From NCBI GenBank assembly GCA_039989475.1, contig JBDXHU010000002.1:186001-250000 (forward strand): DNA of 64,000 bases, given 5' to 3'. How positions within the stretch are numbered: position 1 is the first letter of the stretch; every line of letters starts with the position of its first letter. The notes below the pieces were generated by a model, which saw only the letters and a program-made list of their open reading frames with translations, did no database searches and was not told the DNA's origin. The translations under genes were made by a program, and so were the position numbers. Shown here piece by piece: positions 52,729-60,947 of the stretch. Source of the stretch: JBDXHU01 sp039989475. Its GTDB lineage: Bacteria > Pseudomonadota > Gammaproteobacteria > Pseudomonadales > Halieaceae.

Positions 52729-53691
52729 ATGGACCACTCAGTACTGAAGCTTGATGAACTTAAAGCACTAAAAACCCTGCGCAAACGCATACAGCAAGCC
52801 AATATTCCCTCATCCCGGCTCGACGAGACCATCAACATTGCGACCTGGAATATCCGCCACTGGGGCCAGAAGAAGCGCAAACGCTGCTCCCTGCACTATA
52901 TAGCTGAGATCTTTCACCAGTTTGACCTGATTGCGGTGACCGAACTGCGCCGCAACGTTAGTGAGCTCCAATATGTACTGGAGTTACTGGGTCCCTACTG
53001 GGATGCCGTTTTCTCTGATTACACCGAGGATGCCGGTGGTAACAAGGAGAGGATAGCCTTTGTTTACGATACCCGCGCCGTGCAGTTTACTGGCCTCGCC
53101 GCGGAGAGCGACGGCCCGCGCGAGAAAGATCCGGACAGCGGTCAGTATGTGCCGATATTCAATTGGTGGCGCAAACCCTACCTGGCCTCGTTCAAAGCCG
53201 GCAATTTTGATTTCGTGCTACTGGCCGTGCATCTGCAGTGGGGTACGACGGCGGGTCGCACCGCGGAATTGTCCCAGCTAGCCGGCTGGGTAAATACCTT
53301 TCAGCAGGATGAGTACCGCGTAGACCGGGATGTGATCGCCATTGGTGACTTTAATATCACCAGTTATCGCTCGAAACTCTACAAGGCGGTCACCCAGCAT
53401 GGGCTGGCAGCGCCTAAAAGCTTATTGGGCCTTAAGCACGGCTCCAACCTGGCCAAGAACAAGCGCTACGACCAGATCCTGCACCACCCGACGGTGACCG
53501 GCTCGGTGTTCAGCGCCCACGGCGGCGTGCTGGACTTCTACAAAGGCAGTCACAAGACGTTGGCTCCCTATAAGTCCCTGTCGAAGAAGAAGTTTACCTA
53601 CGAGCTTTCCGACCACTTGCCGCTGTGGGTTCAACTCAACGTGGACGTGGAGGATGAGCAACTGGACCAATGGATATCAAACAGGACTTAG
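52729..53691 (+). CDS. Endonuclease/exonuclease/phosphatase-family protein
   Basis: A 320-residue EEP-fold metal-dependent phosphoesterase. Motifs in order: INIATWNIRHWG (Asn), LIAVTELRRN (the metal Glu), LLAVHLQWG (His), VIAIGDFNITSYRSK (GDFN) and LSDHLPLWVQL (SDH). It resembles DNase-I-like nucleases; a phospholipase or phosphatase role is not excluded. No signal peptide. It is 33 bp downstream of the lysozyme gene on the same strand, so the two are probably one message: an enzyme for the wall and one for nucleic acid. Confidence 0.85.
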   Translation: MDHSVLKLDELKALKTLRKRIQQANIPSSRLDETINIATWNIRHWGQKKRKRCSLHYIAEIFHQFDLIAVTELRRNVSELQYVLELLGPYWDAVFSDYTEDAGGNKERIAFVYDTRAVQFTGLAAESDGPREKDPDSGQYVPIFNWWRKPYLASFKAGNFDFVLLAVHLQWGTTAGRTAELSQLAGWVNTFQQDEYRVDRDVIAIGDFNITSYRSKLYKAVTQHGLAAPKSLLGLKHGSNLAKNKRYDQILHHPTVTGSVFSAHGGVLDFYKGSHKTLAPYKSLSKKKFTYELSDHLPLWVQLNVDVEDEQLDQWISNRT

Positions 53692-53779
53692 TATCCCCCG
53701 GGCGGATGATGGGGCTGGCGCTGGGCCGACGTATTTTGATGTCGCTGGAAGCGGCGGGCCCCACTGGGCTAGATCAAAT

Positions 53780-53839
53780 GGACTAGGCCTTCGTTTAGGC
53801 CATTGGTGCAATTGTTTATCCCCCGCCAGCTATTACCAT
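53780..53839 (+). promoter_or_regulatory. Third promoter with GACTA/TTTAGGCCA boxes
   Basis: GGACTA at 53780, TTTAGGCCA at 53794-53802, -35 TTGTTT (53812-53817), 16-bp spacer and -10 TACCAT (53834-53839). Box-to-box spacing (14 bp) and box-to-10 spacing (40 bp) equal those of the lysozyme promoter, and the -10 is the same hexamer. It points to a small open frame at 53893. Confidence 0.6.
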
Positions 53840-53892
53840 TGTTGGGGTAACAGTCCGGGTCCATTGCTATAGGTGACTGTGCGGGGGGAAGC

Positions 53893-53988
53893 GTGAATGT
53901 TGTTAGCCAGGCTTTGCGGGATTGCTGGAAAAACAGGAGTGTGCGCTATGCGTTGCTGTTCTGTTTGTTCGCACTAACGTTGGGGTGA
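53893..53988 (+). CDS. Putative 31-residue single-pass membrane peptide
   Basis: A short frame begins at GTG 53893, 5 bases after a GGGGGAA ribosome site, and ends at TGA 53986-53988. The peptide has a polar, basic first half (SQALRDCWKNRSVRY) and a hydrophobic second half (ALLFCLFALTLG). Its promoter (53780-53839) mirrors that of the lysozyme gene, and a strong hairpin follows at 54016. These make a real gene plausible despite the size. A holin-like or toxin-like role is only a guess. Confidence 0.45.
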   Translation: MNVVSQALRDCWKNRSVRYALLFCLFALTLG

Positions 53989-54015
53989 GACCGGGGGCAG
54001 TGTATTGGAGTGGGG

Positions 54016-54041
54016 GCGCGGCGCCAGGGAGGGCGCCGCGC
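54016..54041. terminator. Strong hairpin between convergent genes, probable terminator
   Basis: A perfect 10-bp stem GCGCGGCGCC / GGCGCCGCGC with loop AGGGAG is followed on the plus strand by ATTTATA. It lies between the small plus-strand frame and the minus-strand thiolase gene, and could end transcription from either side. The T-tract is weak. Confidence 0.55.
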
Positions 54042-54056
54042 ATTTATAGCTTCGGG

Positions 54057-55289
54057 CTAGATCCGTTCGATGATGATCGCTGGTGCCATGCCGCCGGCGG
54101 CACACATGGTCACCAGGCCGAACTGCTTGTCGGCCCGCTCCAGTTCATCAACCATGGTGTTGATGAGGATGGAGCCGGTGGCACCGATTGGGTGACCCAG
54201 CGCCATGGCGCCGCCATTGACGTTCACTTTTTCACGGTCAAGTTCCAGGTCGCGAATGAACTTCTCTGCAACAACCGAGAACGCTTCATTGATCTCAAAC
54301 AGATCAATGTCGGCAGCGCTCATGCCGGCTCGCGCCAGAACTTTTTGCGCTGCCGGTACCGGGGCGTTAAGCATCAAGGTGGGAGAGTCACCCATGTTCG
54401 CCATTGCCACGATACGGGCGCGCGGCTTCATGCCGTTGGCCCTGGCGTACTCAGGTGATGCCAGCAGCACTGCGGCGGCACCGTCTACAACGCCTGAGGA
54501 GTTACCGGCGTGGTGCACGTGGTTGATATCCAGGTCTGGATACTTCATTTGAATCAGGCCGCGGTAGGTAGTGCCCGACTCATCCAGTGGGTAATCGGCT
54601 ATCGCCGCGAAGGAGGCATTCAGTTCCGCCAGGCTTTCCAGGGTGGTTTGCGGGCGCGGGAATTCCTCGTGATCCAGTGCGACGCTGCCGTCCTCGTTAA
54701 GTACGGGAATCAGTGACTTGTCGAAGCGGCCTTCGCTAATAGCGCGGGCTGCATTCTGTTGAGACTTCACGGCCAGTGCGTCTACAGCTTCGCGGTCTAT
54801 GCCTTCCAGTGTGGCAATCGCGTCACCGCACACACCCTGGTGAGGCTGAGGGTGCATTTCGCGCAAGTGCAGGTTGTCGCTGTCGATAAACGGTGACATG
54901 CCTTCGACCTGGCCATAGCCAGACATCATCTCCGTGCCGCCACCAATGGTGAGGCTCTCCATGCCGGACATAATGCTGCTGGCGGCCATGTTGACCGAGG
55001 TAATGCCGGAGCCGCAGAAGCGGTCCAGGGTGACGGCGCTGGAGCGCACATCATAGCCGGCGTCGAGGGCGGCCATGCGACCGAGATCGCCGCCTTGCTT
55101 GCCGCGCTGCTGGCTGGTGCCCCAGACGATGTCGTCCACTTCGGCGGTGTTCAGGTCGTTGCGTTCGGCAATGGCCTTGAGCACAGTAGCGCCCAGGTGT
55201 TGCGGGTGCAGGTGGGCCAGTGCCCCCTTGCCGATTTTGCCAATTCCGCGGGGTGTGCGGCAGGCGTCAATAATCCAGGCTTCACTCAT
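54057..55289 (-). CDS. Acetyl-CoA acetyltransferase/3-ketoacyl-CoA thiolase
   Basis: A 410-residue thiolase. The acyl-accepting Cys is in LDRFCGSGITSVNMA, the active-site NEAF is in INEAFSVVAEKF, GGAMALGHPIGATGS holds the catalytic His, and the C-terminal Cys is in MCAAGGMAPAII. Length is normal for FadA/AtoB-type enzymes. It is the last gene of the minus-strand beta-oxidation unit, 60 bp after the crotonase gene. It should release acetyl- or propionyl-CoA from a 3-oxoacyl-CoA. Confidence 0.92.
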   Translation of the reverse strand: MSEAWIIDACRTPRGIGKIGKGALAHLHPQHLGATVLKAIAERNDLNTAEVDDIVWGTSQQRGKQGGDLGRMAALDAGYDVRSSAVTLDRFCGSGITSVNMAASSIMSGMESLTIGGGTEMMSGYGQVEGMSPFIDSDNLHLREMHPQPHQGVCGDAIATLEGIDREAVDALAVKSQQNAARAISEGRFDKSLIPVLNEDGSVALDHEEFPRPQTTLESLAELNASFAAIADYPLDESGTTYRGLIQMKYPDLDINHVHHAGNSSGVVDGAAAVLLASPEYARANGMKPRARIVAMANMGDSPTLMLNAPVPAAQKVLARAGMSAADIDLFEINEAFSVVAEKFIRDLELDREKVNVNGGAMALGHPIGATGSILINTMVDELERADKQFGLVTMCAAGGMAPAIIIERI

Positions 55290-55349
55290 AGTAAGCTCCT
55301 TTCGTATATTCAGTGTCGTATTCGTGATCGGGACAGGCCGCTGTTAAAG

Positions 55350-56114
55350 CTACTTTCCTTTCCAGTTCGGTGCGCGCTTCTCGGCGAAAGCGGTGGCGCC
55401 TTCTATGGCGTCTTCGCTGAAAAAGACCGGATTCACAATATCGTTTTGCTTTTTGAACATTTCATCCTGGGCCCAGTCGCTCTGACTCTGGATAACGGCC
55501 TTGCTTGAAGCAACGGCCAGCGGGCCGTTGGCAGCAATCTTGGCGGCCAGTTCCTTGGCGGCATCCAGCGCGGTGCCGGCCGGTACCACGTGGTTGATAA
55601 GACCCAGCTCGTGAGCGCGCTGGGCGCTGATGAAGTCGCCGGTCAGGGCCAATTCCATTGCCACGCGGGGCGGAATCTGGCGCGGCAGTTTAACCAGGCC
55701 GCCGGCGGCAGCGGCAAGACCACGCTTGGTCTCGGGTATGCCGAACATGGAGTCATCCGCAGCCACAATCAGGTCGCAGGAAATAGCGAGCTCCAGTCCA
55801 CCCGCCAGGGCGTAACCTTCAACAGCGCCAATCAGTGGCTTCTTCGGTGAGCTTTCGGTAAGGCCGGCAAAGCCGCGGCCCTCAATCTGGGGTGTCTCGC
55901 CGCTGACGAAGGCCTTCAGGTCCATGCCGGAACAGAAGGTGCCGCCAGCGCCGGTGAGAATAGCGACCCGCAGCTCGTCGTTGCTGTCCAACTCATCCAT
56001 GGCAGCCGCCACGCCCTCGGCCAGCGCCTTGTTGGCCGCGTTCTTGGCCTGGGGGCGGTTCAGGGTGACAATCAATACGCCGTCTTCAATGCTGGTTAAT
56101 ACTTCATCTGACAT
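55350..56114 (-). CDS. Enoyl-CoA hydratase/isomerase (crotonase family)
   Basis: A 254-residue crotonase-fold enzyme. The oxyanion-hole segments are LTGAGGTFCSGMDLKAFVSG and PLIGAVEGYALAGGLELAISCD. The catalytic Glu positions of hydratases are only partly conserved: the segment after the second loop reads MFGIPETKRGLAAAAGG, with a Glu in PETKRGL. It is 48 bp after the kinase gene and 60 bp before the thiolase. It probably hydrates or isomerises the enoyl-CoA made by the neighbouring dehydrogenase. Confidence 0.88.
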   Translation of the reverse strand: MSDEVLTSIEDGVLIVTLNRPQAKNAANKALAEGVAAAMDELDSNDELRVAILTGAGGTFCSGMDLKAFVSGETPQIEGRGFAGLTESSPKKPLIGAVEGYALAGGLELAISCDLIVAADDSMFGIPETKRGLAAAAGGLVKLPRQIPPRVAMELALTGDFISAQRAHELGLINHVVPAGTALDAAKELAAKIAANGPLAVASSKAVIQSQSDWAQDEMFKKQNDIVNPVFFSEDAIEGATAFAEKRAPNWKGK

Positions 56115-56162
56115 GGTGTTACTCCTTTATCGATGTATGTGTTGAATAGGTAAAAACGAAAA

Positions 56163-57185
56163 TCAATCAATCAGTGCCGCTCCGGCCTGGGCCAGCGGCT
56201 CTACTGCGGCGGCTTTGGCAGTTGCCTCGGCGCTGGAGGCGGTGCCAATCAATGCGCGCTTTTTCACGCCCTGCAAAATGGCCGCCAGTCGGAAGAAGCA
56301 GAACACCAGGTAGAAGTTCCAGTTCTCAATAGTGTCTCGGCCGGTGCGCTTGCAGTAGTCAGCCACGTATTCCTCGTCGGTGGGCAGGCCGATGGCAGCA
56401 CGGTCAACACCTCCCAGCCCGCTCATACCGGTATCGGAGCGAGGCAGGGCCCAGGCCATGCATTGATAGGACAGGTCCGCCAGTGGGTGACCCAGGGTAG
56501 ACAGTTCCCAATCCAGCACCGCGATGATGCGCGGCTCGGTTTTGTGGAACATCACGTTATCCAGCCGGTAATCACCGTGCACCAGGGTCACCAGGCCATC
56601 GTCGGCGGGCATATTGGCGGGCAGCCAGGCAATCAACTTTTCCATGGCGGGGGAGTGCTCGGTTTCCGAAGCTCGGTACTGCTTGGTCCAGCGGCCAACC
56701 TGGCGCTCGAAGTAATTGCCCGGCGGGCCAAAATCGGCCAGCCCAACCTCTTCCACGTTGACCTTGTGCAGCTCAGCCAGCACCCGGTTCATTTCGTCGT
56801 AAATAGCGCTGCGCTCTTCCTGGCTCTCTACCTCGGGCAAGGTGGCATCCCAGAATACGCGGCCATCCATGTATTCCATCACATAGAACATTGAACCGAT
56901 GACATCTTCGTCTTCACACAGGCAATAGGTCTCGGCCACCGGCACCCCGGTATCAGCCAGTGCACTGATAACCCGGTATTCGCGGTCTACCGCGTGGGCG
57001 GACTTCAGCAACTCACCCGGCGGCTTGCGCCGCAGTACATAGTGCTTGCCACCCGCAGTCAGTTTGAAAGTCGGGTTCGATTGGCCGCCGGCAAATTTCT
57101 CTGCGGATAACTCACCGGAAAAGCCGGGGATGTTTTCTTCCAGGTAATCCTGGAGCTTCGCGATGTCCAGTGTTTGTGTGCTCAT
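56163..57185 (-). CDS. APH-fold kinase, ACAD10/11 kinase-domain type
   Basis: A 340-residue aminoglycoside-phosphotransferase-fold protein. The glycine loop region is KFAGGQSNPTFKL, the ATP Lys is in YVLRRKPPG, the catalytic loop is LVHGDYRLDNVMFH, and the metal-binding block is VLDWELSTLGHPLADLSY. These motifs match the N-terminal domain of animal ACAD10/ACAD11 and bacterial LvaA-type kinases rather than resistance enzymes. The ATG at 57185 overlaps the stop of the acyl-CoA dehydrogenase gene (ATGA). In the related systems the kinase phosphorylates a 4-hydroxyacyl-CoA, which the partner then converts to an enoyl-CoA. Confidence 0.87.
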   Translation of the reverse strand: MSTQTLDIAKLQDYLEENIPGFSGELSAEKFAGGQSNPTFKLTAGGKHYVLRRKPPGELLKSAHAVDREYRVISALADTGVPVAETYCLCEDEDVIGSMFYVMEYMDGRVFWDATLPEVESQEERSAIYDEMNRVLAELHKVNVEEVGLADFGPPGNYFERQVGRWTKQYRASETEHSPAMEKLIAWLPANMPADDGLVTLVHGDYRLDNVMFHKTEPRIIAVLDWELSTLGHPLADLSYQCMAWALPRSDTGMSGLGGVDRAAIGLPTDEEYVADYCKRTGRDTIENWNFYLVFCFFRLAAILQGVKKRALIGTASSAEATAKAAAVEPLAQAGAALID

Positions 57186-58393
57186 GAGTTCGCGTATCGT
57201 TGAATGAGTTGTTTGCCCAGTGCCATCATATGCACCTGGTCGGGGCCATCGGCCTGGCGGCACCAGCGGGCATAGTTATAGGCCTCGGCCATGAAGTAGT
57301 CCTGGCTGAGTCCGCCGGCACCAAATACCTGCATGCACTTGTCGATGACTCGCTGCACCCGGATGGGGGTGGAAATCTTGGCCGCCGCAATATAGTCCCT
57401 GGCTTCCTTGTTGCCCAACTTGTCGAGGCGGTCGGCGGTCTTAAGGGTCAACAAGCGTACCTGCTCAATTTCGCAAAAGCTGGTAGCAATATCCTCGCGA
57501 ATACTCTGGTGTTGGGACAGGGTCTTGCCAAAAGTGGAGCGCTGTTCGACGCGCTGGCAGGCCAGCTCCAGCGAGCGCTGGGCGCAGCCGATCAGGCGCA
57601 TGCAGTGGTGTAGTCGGCCCGGCCCGAGACGGCCCTGGGCAATTTCAAAGCCGCGACCTTCACCCAGTAACATATTGCTCGCCGGTACCCGAACATTGTC
57701 AAAAACCATCTCGGCGTGGCCGATGGGTGCGTCATCGTAGTTGAAGGTTTTCAGCGCGCGCTCTACGGTAAGTCCAGGTGTGCCTGCTGGTACCAGCACC
57801 TGACTCTGCTGCAAATGGCGGTTTTCGTTGTCGGGGTCAGACTTGCCCATGACAATAAAGATGCCGGTGCGCTCATTCATGGCGCCAGTGATAAACCACT
57901 TGCGGCCGTTGATGACGTATTCATCACCATCTCGCTCGATACGAGTCTCGATATTGGTGGCATCGGAGGAGGCAACGGCTGGTTCGGTCATGGCATAGGC
58001 GGAACGAATGTCGCCGGCGAGCAGCGGCTCCAGCCACTGCGACTTTTGGGCCTCGGTACCATATTTCATGAACACTTCCATATTGCCGGTGTCCGGGGCG
58101 TTGCAGTTGAAAATCTCCGGTGCCCATAGCACCCGACCCATGATCTCCGCCAGTGGGGCGTAATCCAGGTTGCTGAGTTCGCCGCCATGGTCTGCAGGCA
58201 TGAACAGGTTCCACAGGCCCTGCTCGCGCGCCTTTGTTTTGAGTTCCTCCATCATGGGCACCGTGGCCCAGCGATTGTCACAGCTCTCGATATACTCGTG
58301 GTAGTCGTGTTCCACCGGGTAGACGTGCTCGTCCATGAAGGCATTGAGCCTGTCTATGTACTGCTGCGCCAATGGGCTGTGCTCAAAATCCAT
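57182..58393 (-). CDS. Acyl-CoA dehydrogenase, ACAD10/11 type
   Basis: A 403-residue FAD-dependent acyl-CoA dehydrogenase. Recognisable blocks are YAMTEPAVASSDATNIET (flavin and substrate contacts), INGRKWFITGAMN, GRLGPGRLHHCMRLIG and QRSTFGKTLSQHQSI. The C-terminal WCRQADGPDQVHM is the form seen in ACAD10/11-like enzymes. The catalytic base cannot be placed by eye. It overlaps the downstream kinase gene by 4 bp (ATGA) and lies 12 bp after the ligase gene, so all three are tightly coupled. Confidence 0.9.
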   Translation of the reverse strand: MDFEHSPLAQQYIDRLNAFMDEHVYPVEHDYHEYIESCDNRWATVPMMEELKTKAREQGLWNLFMPADHGGELSNLDYAPLAEIMGRVLWAPEIFNCNAPDTGNMEVFMKYGTEAQKSQWLEPLLAGDIRSAYAMTEPAVASSDATNIETRIERDGDEYVINGRKWFITGAMNERTGIFIVMGKSDPDNENRHLQQSQVLVPAGTPGLTVERALKTFNYDDAPIGHAEMVFDNVRVPASNMLLGEGRGFEIAQGRLGPGRLHHCMRLIGCAQRSLELACQRVEQRSTFGKTLSQHQSIREDIATSFCEIEQVRLLTLKTADRLDKLGNKEARDYIAAAKISTPIRVQRVIDKCMQVFGAGGLSQDYFMAEAYNYARWCRQADGPDQVHMMALGKQLIQRYANS

Positions 58394-58404
58394 AGTGTTA
58401 TCCT

Positions 58405-59961
58405 TTAGCCAATGCTTCGTTCGATGCCTTCCCAGTAGGGTTTGCGCAGTTCCTTTTTGAGTATCTTGCCAGAGGGGTTACGCGGCATTTCCGCGATAAT
58501 TTCCAGTTGCCGCGGAATCTTGTAGCCGGCAATCCGCTCCCGGCAGAATTCGATCATCTCGTCCAGTTCCAGTAGGCAATCAGGCTTCAATACCACAAAA
58601 GCCAGTAGTGCCTCGCCATACTTGTCATCGGGTACGCCGATCACCGCGACATCCGCTACTGAGGCATGGTGGGCGATGGCGTTCTCGACTTCCACCGGGT
58701 AGATGTTTTCACCGCCACTGACCACCATGTCCTTAATGCGGTCCTTGAGATAAATATAGCCTTCCTCGTCCACACTGCCGGCGTCACCGGTGTGCACCCA
58801 ACCATCGGTCAGGTTGCGGGCGGTCTCCTCGGGCATGTTGTAGTAGCCGATCATATTGGAGTCGGACTTAATCCAGATCTCGCCAACCTCATTTGCCGCG
58901 CATTCCTTGCCATCGGCGTCCATGATTTTCGCTTCAACACCGACCGAAGGGCGACCGCAGGACAACAGCAGTTCAGGCTGGCCAGCCAGTGCCCTGGCGT
59001 GGTCGGCGGGGCTCAGGTTTACCACTGTGCCGGAGGTTTCCGTCATACCGTACATTTGCACAAAATCGACCTCAAATACCTCCATAGCCCGACGCAGTAT
59101 TGCCTCGGAAATCGGCGAGGCACCGTAGTAAATCTGCTTCAGGCCTGAAAAGTCGCGCTTTTCGATATCGGGCAAGGCCAGTACCGCCATGATCATGGCA
59201 GGTACCATGAAGATGCTGTTGACTGGATAGTTCTCGATATCTGAGATCACCTGGGCCGGGTTAAAGACCTTGTGCAGTATGATCTCGCCGCCGCTATAGG
59301 TGCTGATCAGGGCTGAGCCGGCACCACCGATGTGGAACATCGGGGCACAGACAATATCGGCCGAACCCAGGCTTGGACGATAGGGCATGAAGGTGGTATT
59401 CATGGCGCACTCGGCAACAAAATTAGCGTGAGTAGAAACCACGCCCTTGGGATTGCCCGTGGTGCCGCTGGTGTAGAGCTGGAAGAAAGGGTCTTCCGGG
59501 CGCACATCAACATCGGGCCTGCTGCTGTCCTGGCTGGCGAGCCAACTGTCCCAATCGAGGCTGTCGGGCAGCCCCCGGGTCAGCAGCTGGAAGTCGGCCG
59601 ACAACTCCGGTCTCAGTTTGTCGAGTATCCCTTCAAAGCCTTCATCCAGCATGAGCAGAGCGCGGGCTTCGGCGTCATTGATGATAAAGGCCAGTTCGGC
59701 CGGGGCCAGACGGTAGTTCAGTGATACCGTGACCGCGCCGATCTTGCAGGCTGCCAGGAATAGCAGCAGGTGTTCCAGGCTGTTCTCACCGAGAATACAG
59801 ACGCGCTGGCCCTTGCCTACACCCAGTGACCGCAGGCCGTTGGCCAACTGGTTCGCGAGGCGATCGACCTCGCCGTAGCTGGTAGTCTGCCCGTCCTGGG
59901 TCAGGCAGGCGTTATTAGGGAAATTACGAGCGTAGTATTCAGTAAAATGTTGAACGAGCAT
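58405..59961 (-). CDS. Long-/medium-chain acyl-CoA ligase
   Basis: A 518-residue ANL-family ligase, first gene of the beta-oxidation unit. Motifs: LYTSGTTGNPKGV (A-motif), QMYGMTETSG, WVHTGDAGSVDEEGYIYLKDR, GGENIYPVEVE and the late catalytic Lys in NPSGKILKKELR. It should activate the free acid that enters the ACAD/kinase/crotonase/thiolase path. Its upstream gap (59962-60092, 131 bp) shows no clear promoter. Confidence 0.91.
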   Translation of the reverse strand: MLVQHFTEYYARNFPNNACLTQDGQTTSYGEVDRLANQLANGLRSLGVGKGQRVCILGENSLEHLLLFLAACKIGAVTVSLNYRLAPAELAFIINDAEARALLMLDEGFEGILDKLRPELSADFQLLTRGLPDSLDWDSWLASQDSSRPDVDVRPEDPFFQLYTSGTTGNPKGVVSTHANFVAECAMNTTFMPYRPSLGSADIVCAPMFHIGGAGSALISTYSGGEIILHKVFNPAQVISDIENYPVNSIFMVPAMIMAVLALPDIEKRDFSGLKQIYYGASPISEAILRRAMEVFEVDFVQMYGMTETSGTVVNLSPADHARALAGQPELLLSCGRPSVGVEAKIMDADGKECAANEVGEIWIKSDSNMIGYYNMPEETARNLTDGWVHTGDAGSVDEEGYIYLKDRIKDMVVSGGENIYPVEVENAIAHHASVADVAVIGVPDDKYGEALLAFVVLKPDCLLELDEMIEFCRERIAGYKIPRQLEIIAEMPRNPSGKILKKELRKPYWEGIERSIG

Positions 59962-60092
59962 GCGGGCATCCCTGAAGTCGTAGATTTATCGCCTTCGCCA
60001 AAAGCCAAGCAGTCTGTGGGCTGGGCAGCGTTTGGACAATGACAAAGCGGGACAAAAAAATATACAGCAAATGACAGGGATTTGCGCCCGGC

Positions 60093-60920
60093 CTAGCCTC
60101 TTGGCCGGGCGATAAAGGCAAACTGCTCCTGCAGGGCCTGACGGGCTATGTTGGGGTCGTAAATTTTCACCCAGTCGGCATCCACATCGAATCCGTGGCT
60201 CACGCCCGGGTAGGTGATCAGCTCGATCGACTTGCCCGCGGCTGCCTGTTGCTCGGCGAAGCTCTGACAGGGCAGGGGGTCGGTAATCTGGTCCTTCTCC
60301 GCCAACATCATTAAAACGGGTATGTCAGGCTGCCAGCCACCTACATAATCGGCTGCGAAGCCACAGTAGGGATACCACGCCACTATGGCCTTTACGCCGG
60401 CCAGGTGCTGTCCGGGACTATCGGTGAGCCCCGGCGGTAGCGCATTGTAAAAGGCCAGGCTTTCCAGGGCGGTCCAGGCCCCGTGCGAGTAGCCAACAAT
60501 GTAGAGTTGGCCGGGGTCGACGGTCGCCAACTGGCGCGCGTAGGCAAGCGCCACCAGTATGTCGGCGGCGCGCTCAGGGCCTTGCAACACCCGCCCATCG
60601 CAATTGTCCTGCCAGGCAATCTGGCGCGGTGTAAGGCTGTCGAGCACGATGGCCACATAGCCTGCAGCCGTCGCAGCTTCGGCTCGTGGCACGGTATTTT
60701 CACTGAGGCCGCCACAACCGTGGAAAAACAGCACCGCTGGGCGTGGGCCCTCGGCCTCGGGCAGAAACACCTGGATATAGGGCTCCAGCAGGGCTCGTTT
60801 CTCAACGAAGCTTTGCGGGTGGACGTTAATTGCGTCGTAGTAATACCAGTAGTTGCCTGCCGCGCCCGCCGTTAGCAGTGCGATCAGTGTAGCCAGGGCG
60901 TAAGCGCCAATTCGTTTCAT
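60093..60920 (-). CDS. Dienelactone-hydrolase-like alpha/beta hydrolase, exported
   Basis: A 275-residue alpha/beta hydrolase with an N-terminal signal or anchor (AYALATLIALLTAGAAGNYWYY). The oxyanion block is PAVLFFHGCGGLSENT, the nucleophile is Ser in IVGYSHGAWTALE (dienelactone hydrolases have Cys here), the acid is Asp in LMMLAEKDQITDPLP, and the His is in YPGVSHGFDVD. The substrate is unknown. It lies 27 bp after the dehydratase-like gene on the same strand. Confidence 0.83.
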   Translation of the reverse strand: MKRIGAYALATLIALLTAGAAGNYWYYYDAINVHPQSFVEKRALLEPYIQVFLPEAEGPRPAVLFFHGCGGLSENTVPRAEAATAAGYVAIVLDSLTPRQIAWQDNCDGRVLQGPERAADILVALAYARQLATVDPGQLYIVGYSHGAWTALESLAFYNALPPGLTDSPGQHLAGVKAIVAWYPYCGFAADYVGGWQPDIPVLMMLAEKDQITDPLPCQSFAEQQAAAGKSIELITYPGVSHGFDVDADWVKIYDPNIARQALQEQFAFIARPRG

Positions 60921-60947
60921 CTGTTTTCGATCCTGTTTATCACGTCT

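Noticed and set aside
52125..53839. The two similar segments at 52125 and 53780 as mobile-element ends or integron attC sites
   Set aside because: They are direct repeats with promoter spacing, no transposase or integrase is present, and a third copy lies before the regulator gene with the same geometry.
56163..57185. Aminoglycoside resistance gene
   Set aside because: Motifs and the overlap with an acyl-CoA dehydrogenase gene fit the ACAD10/11 kinase type, not resistance enzymes.
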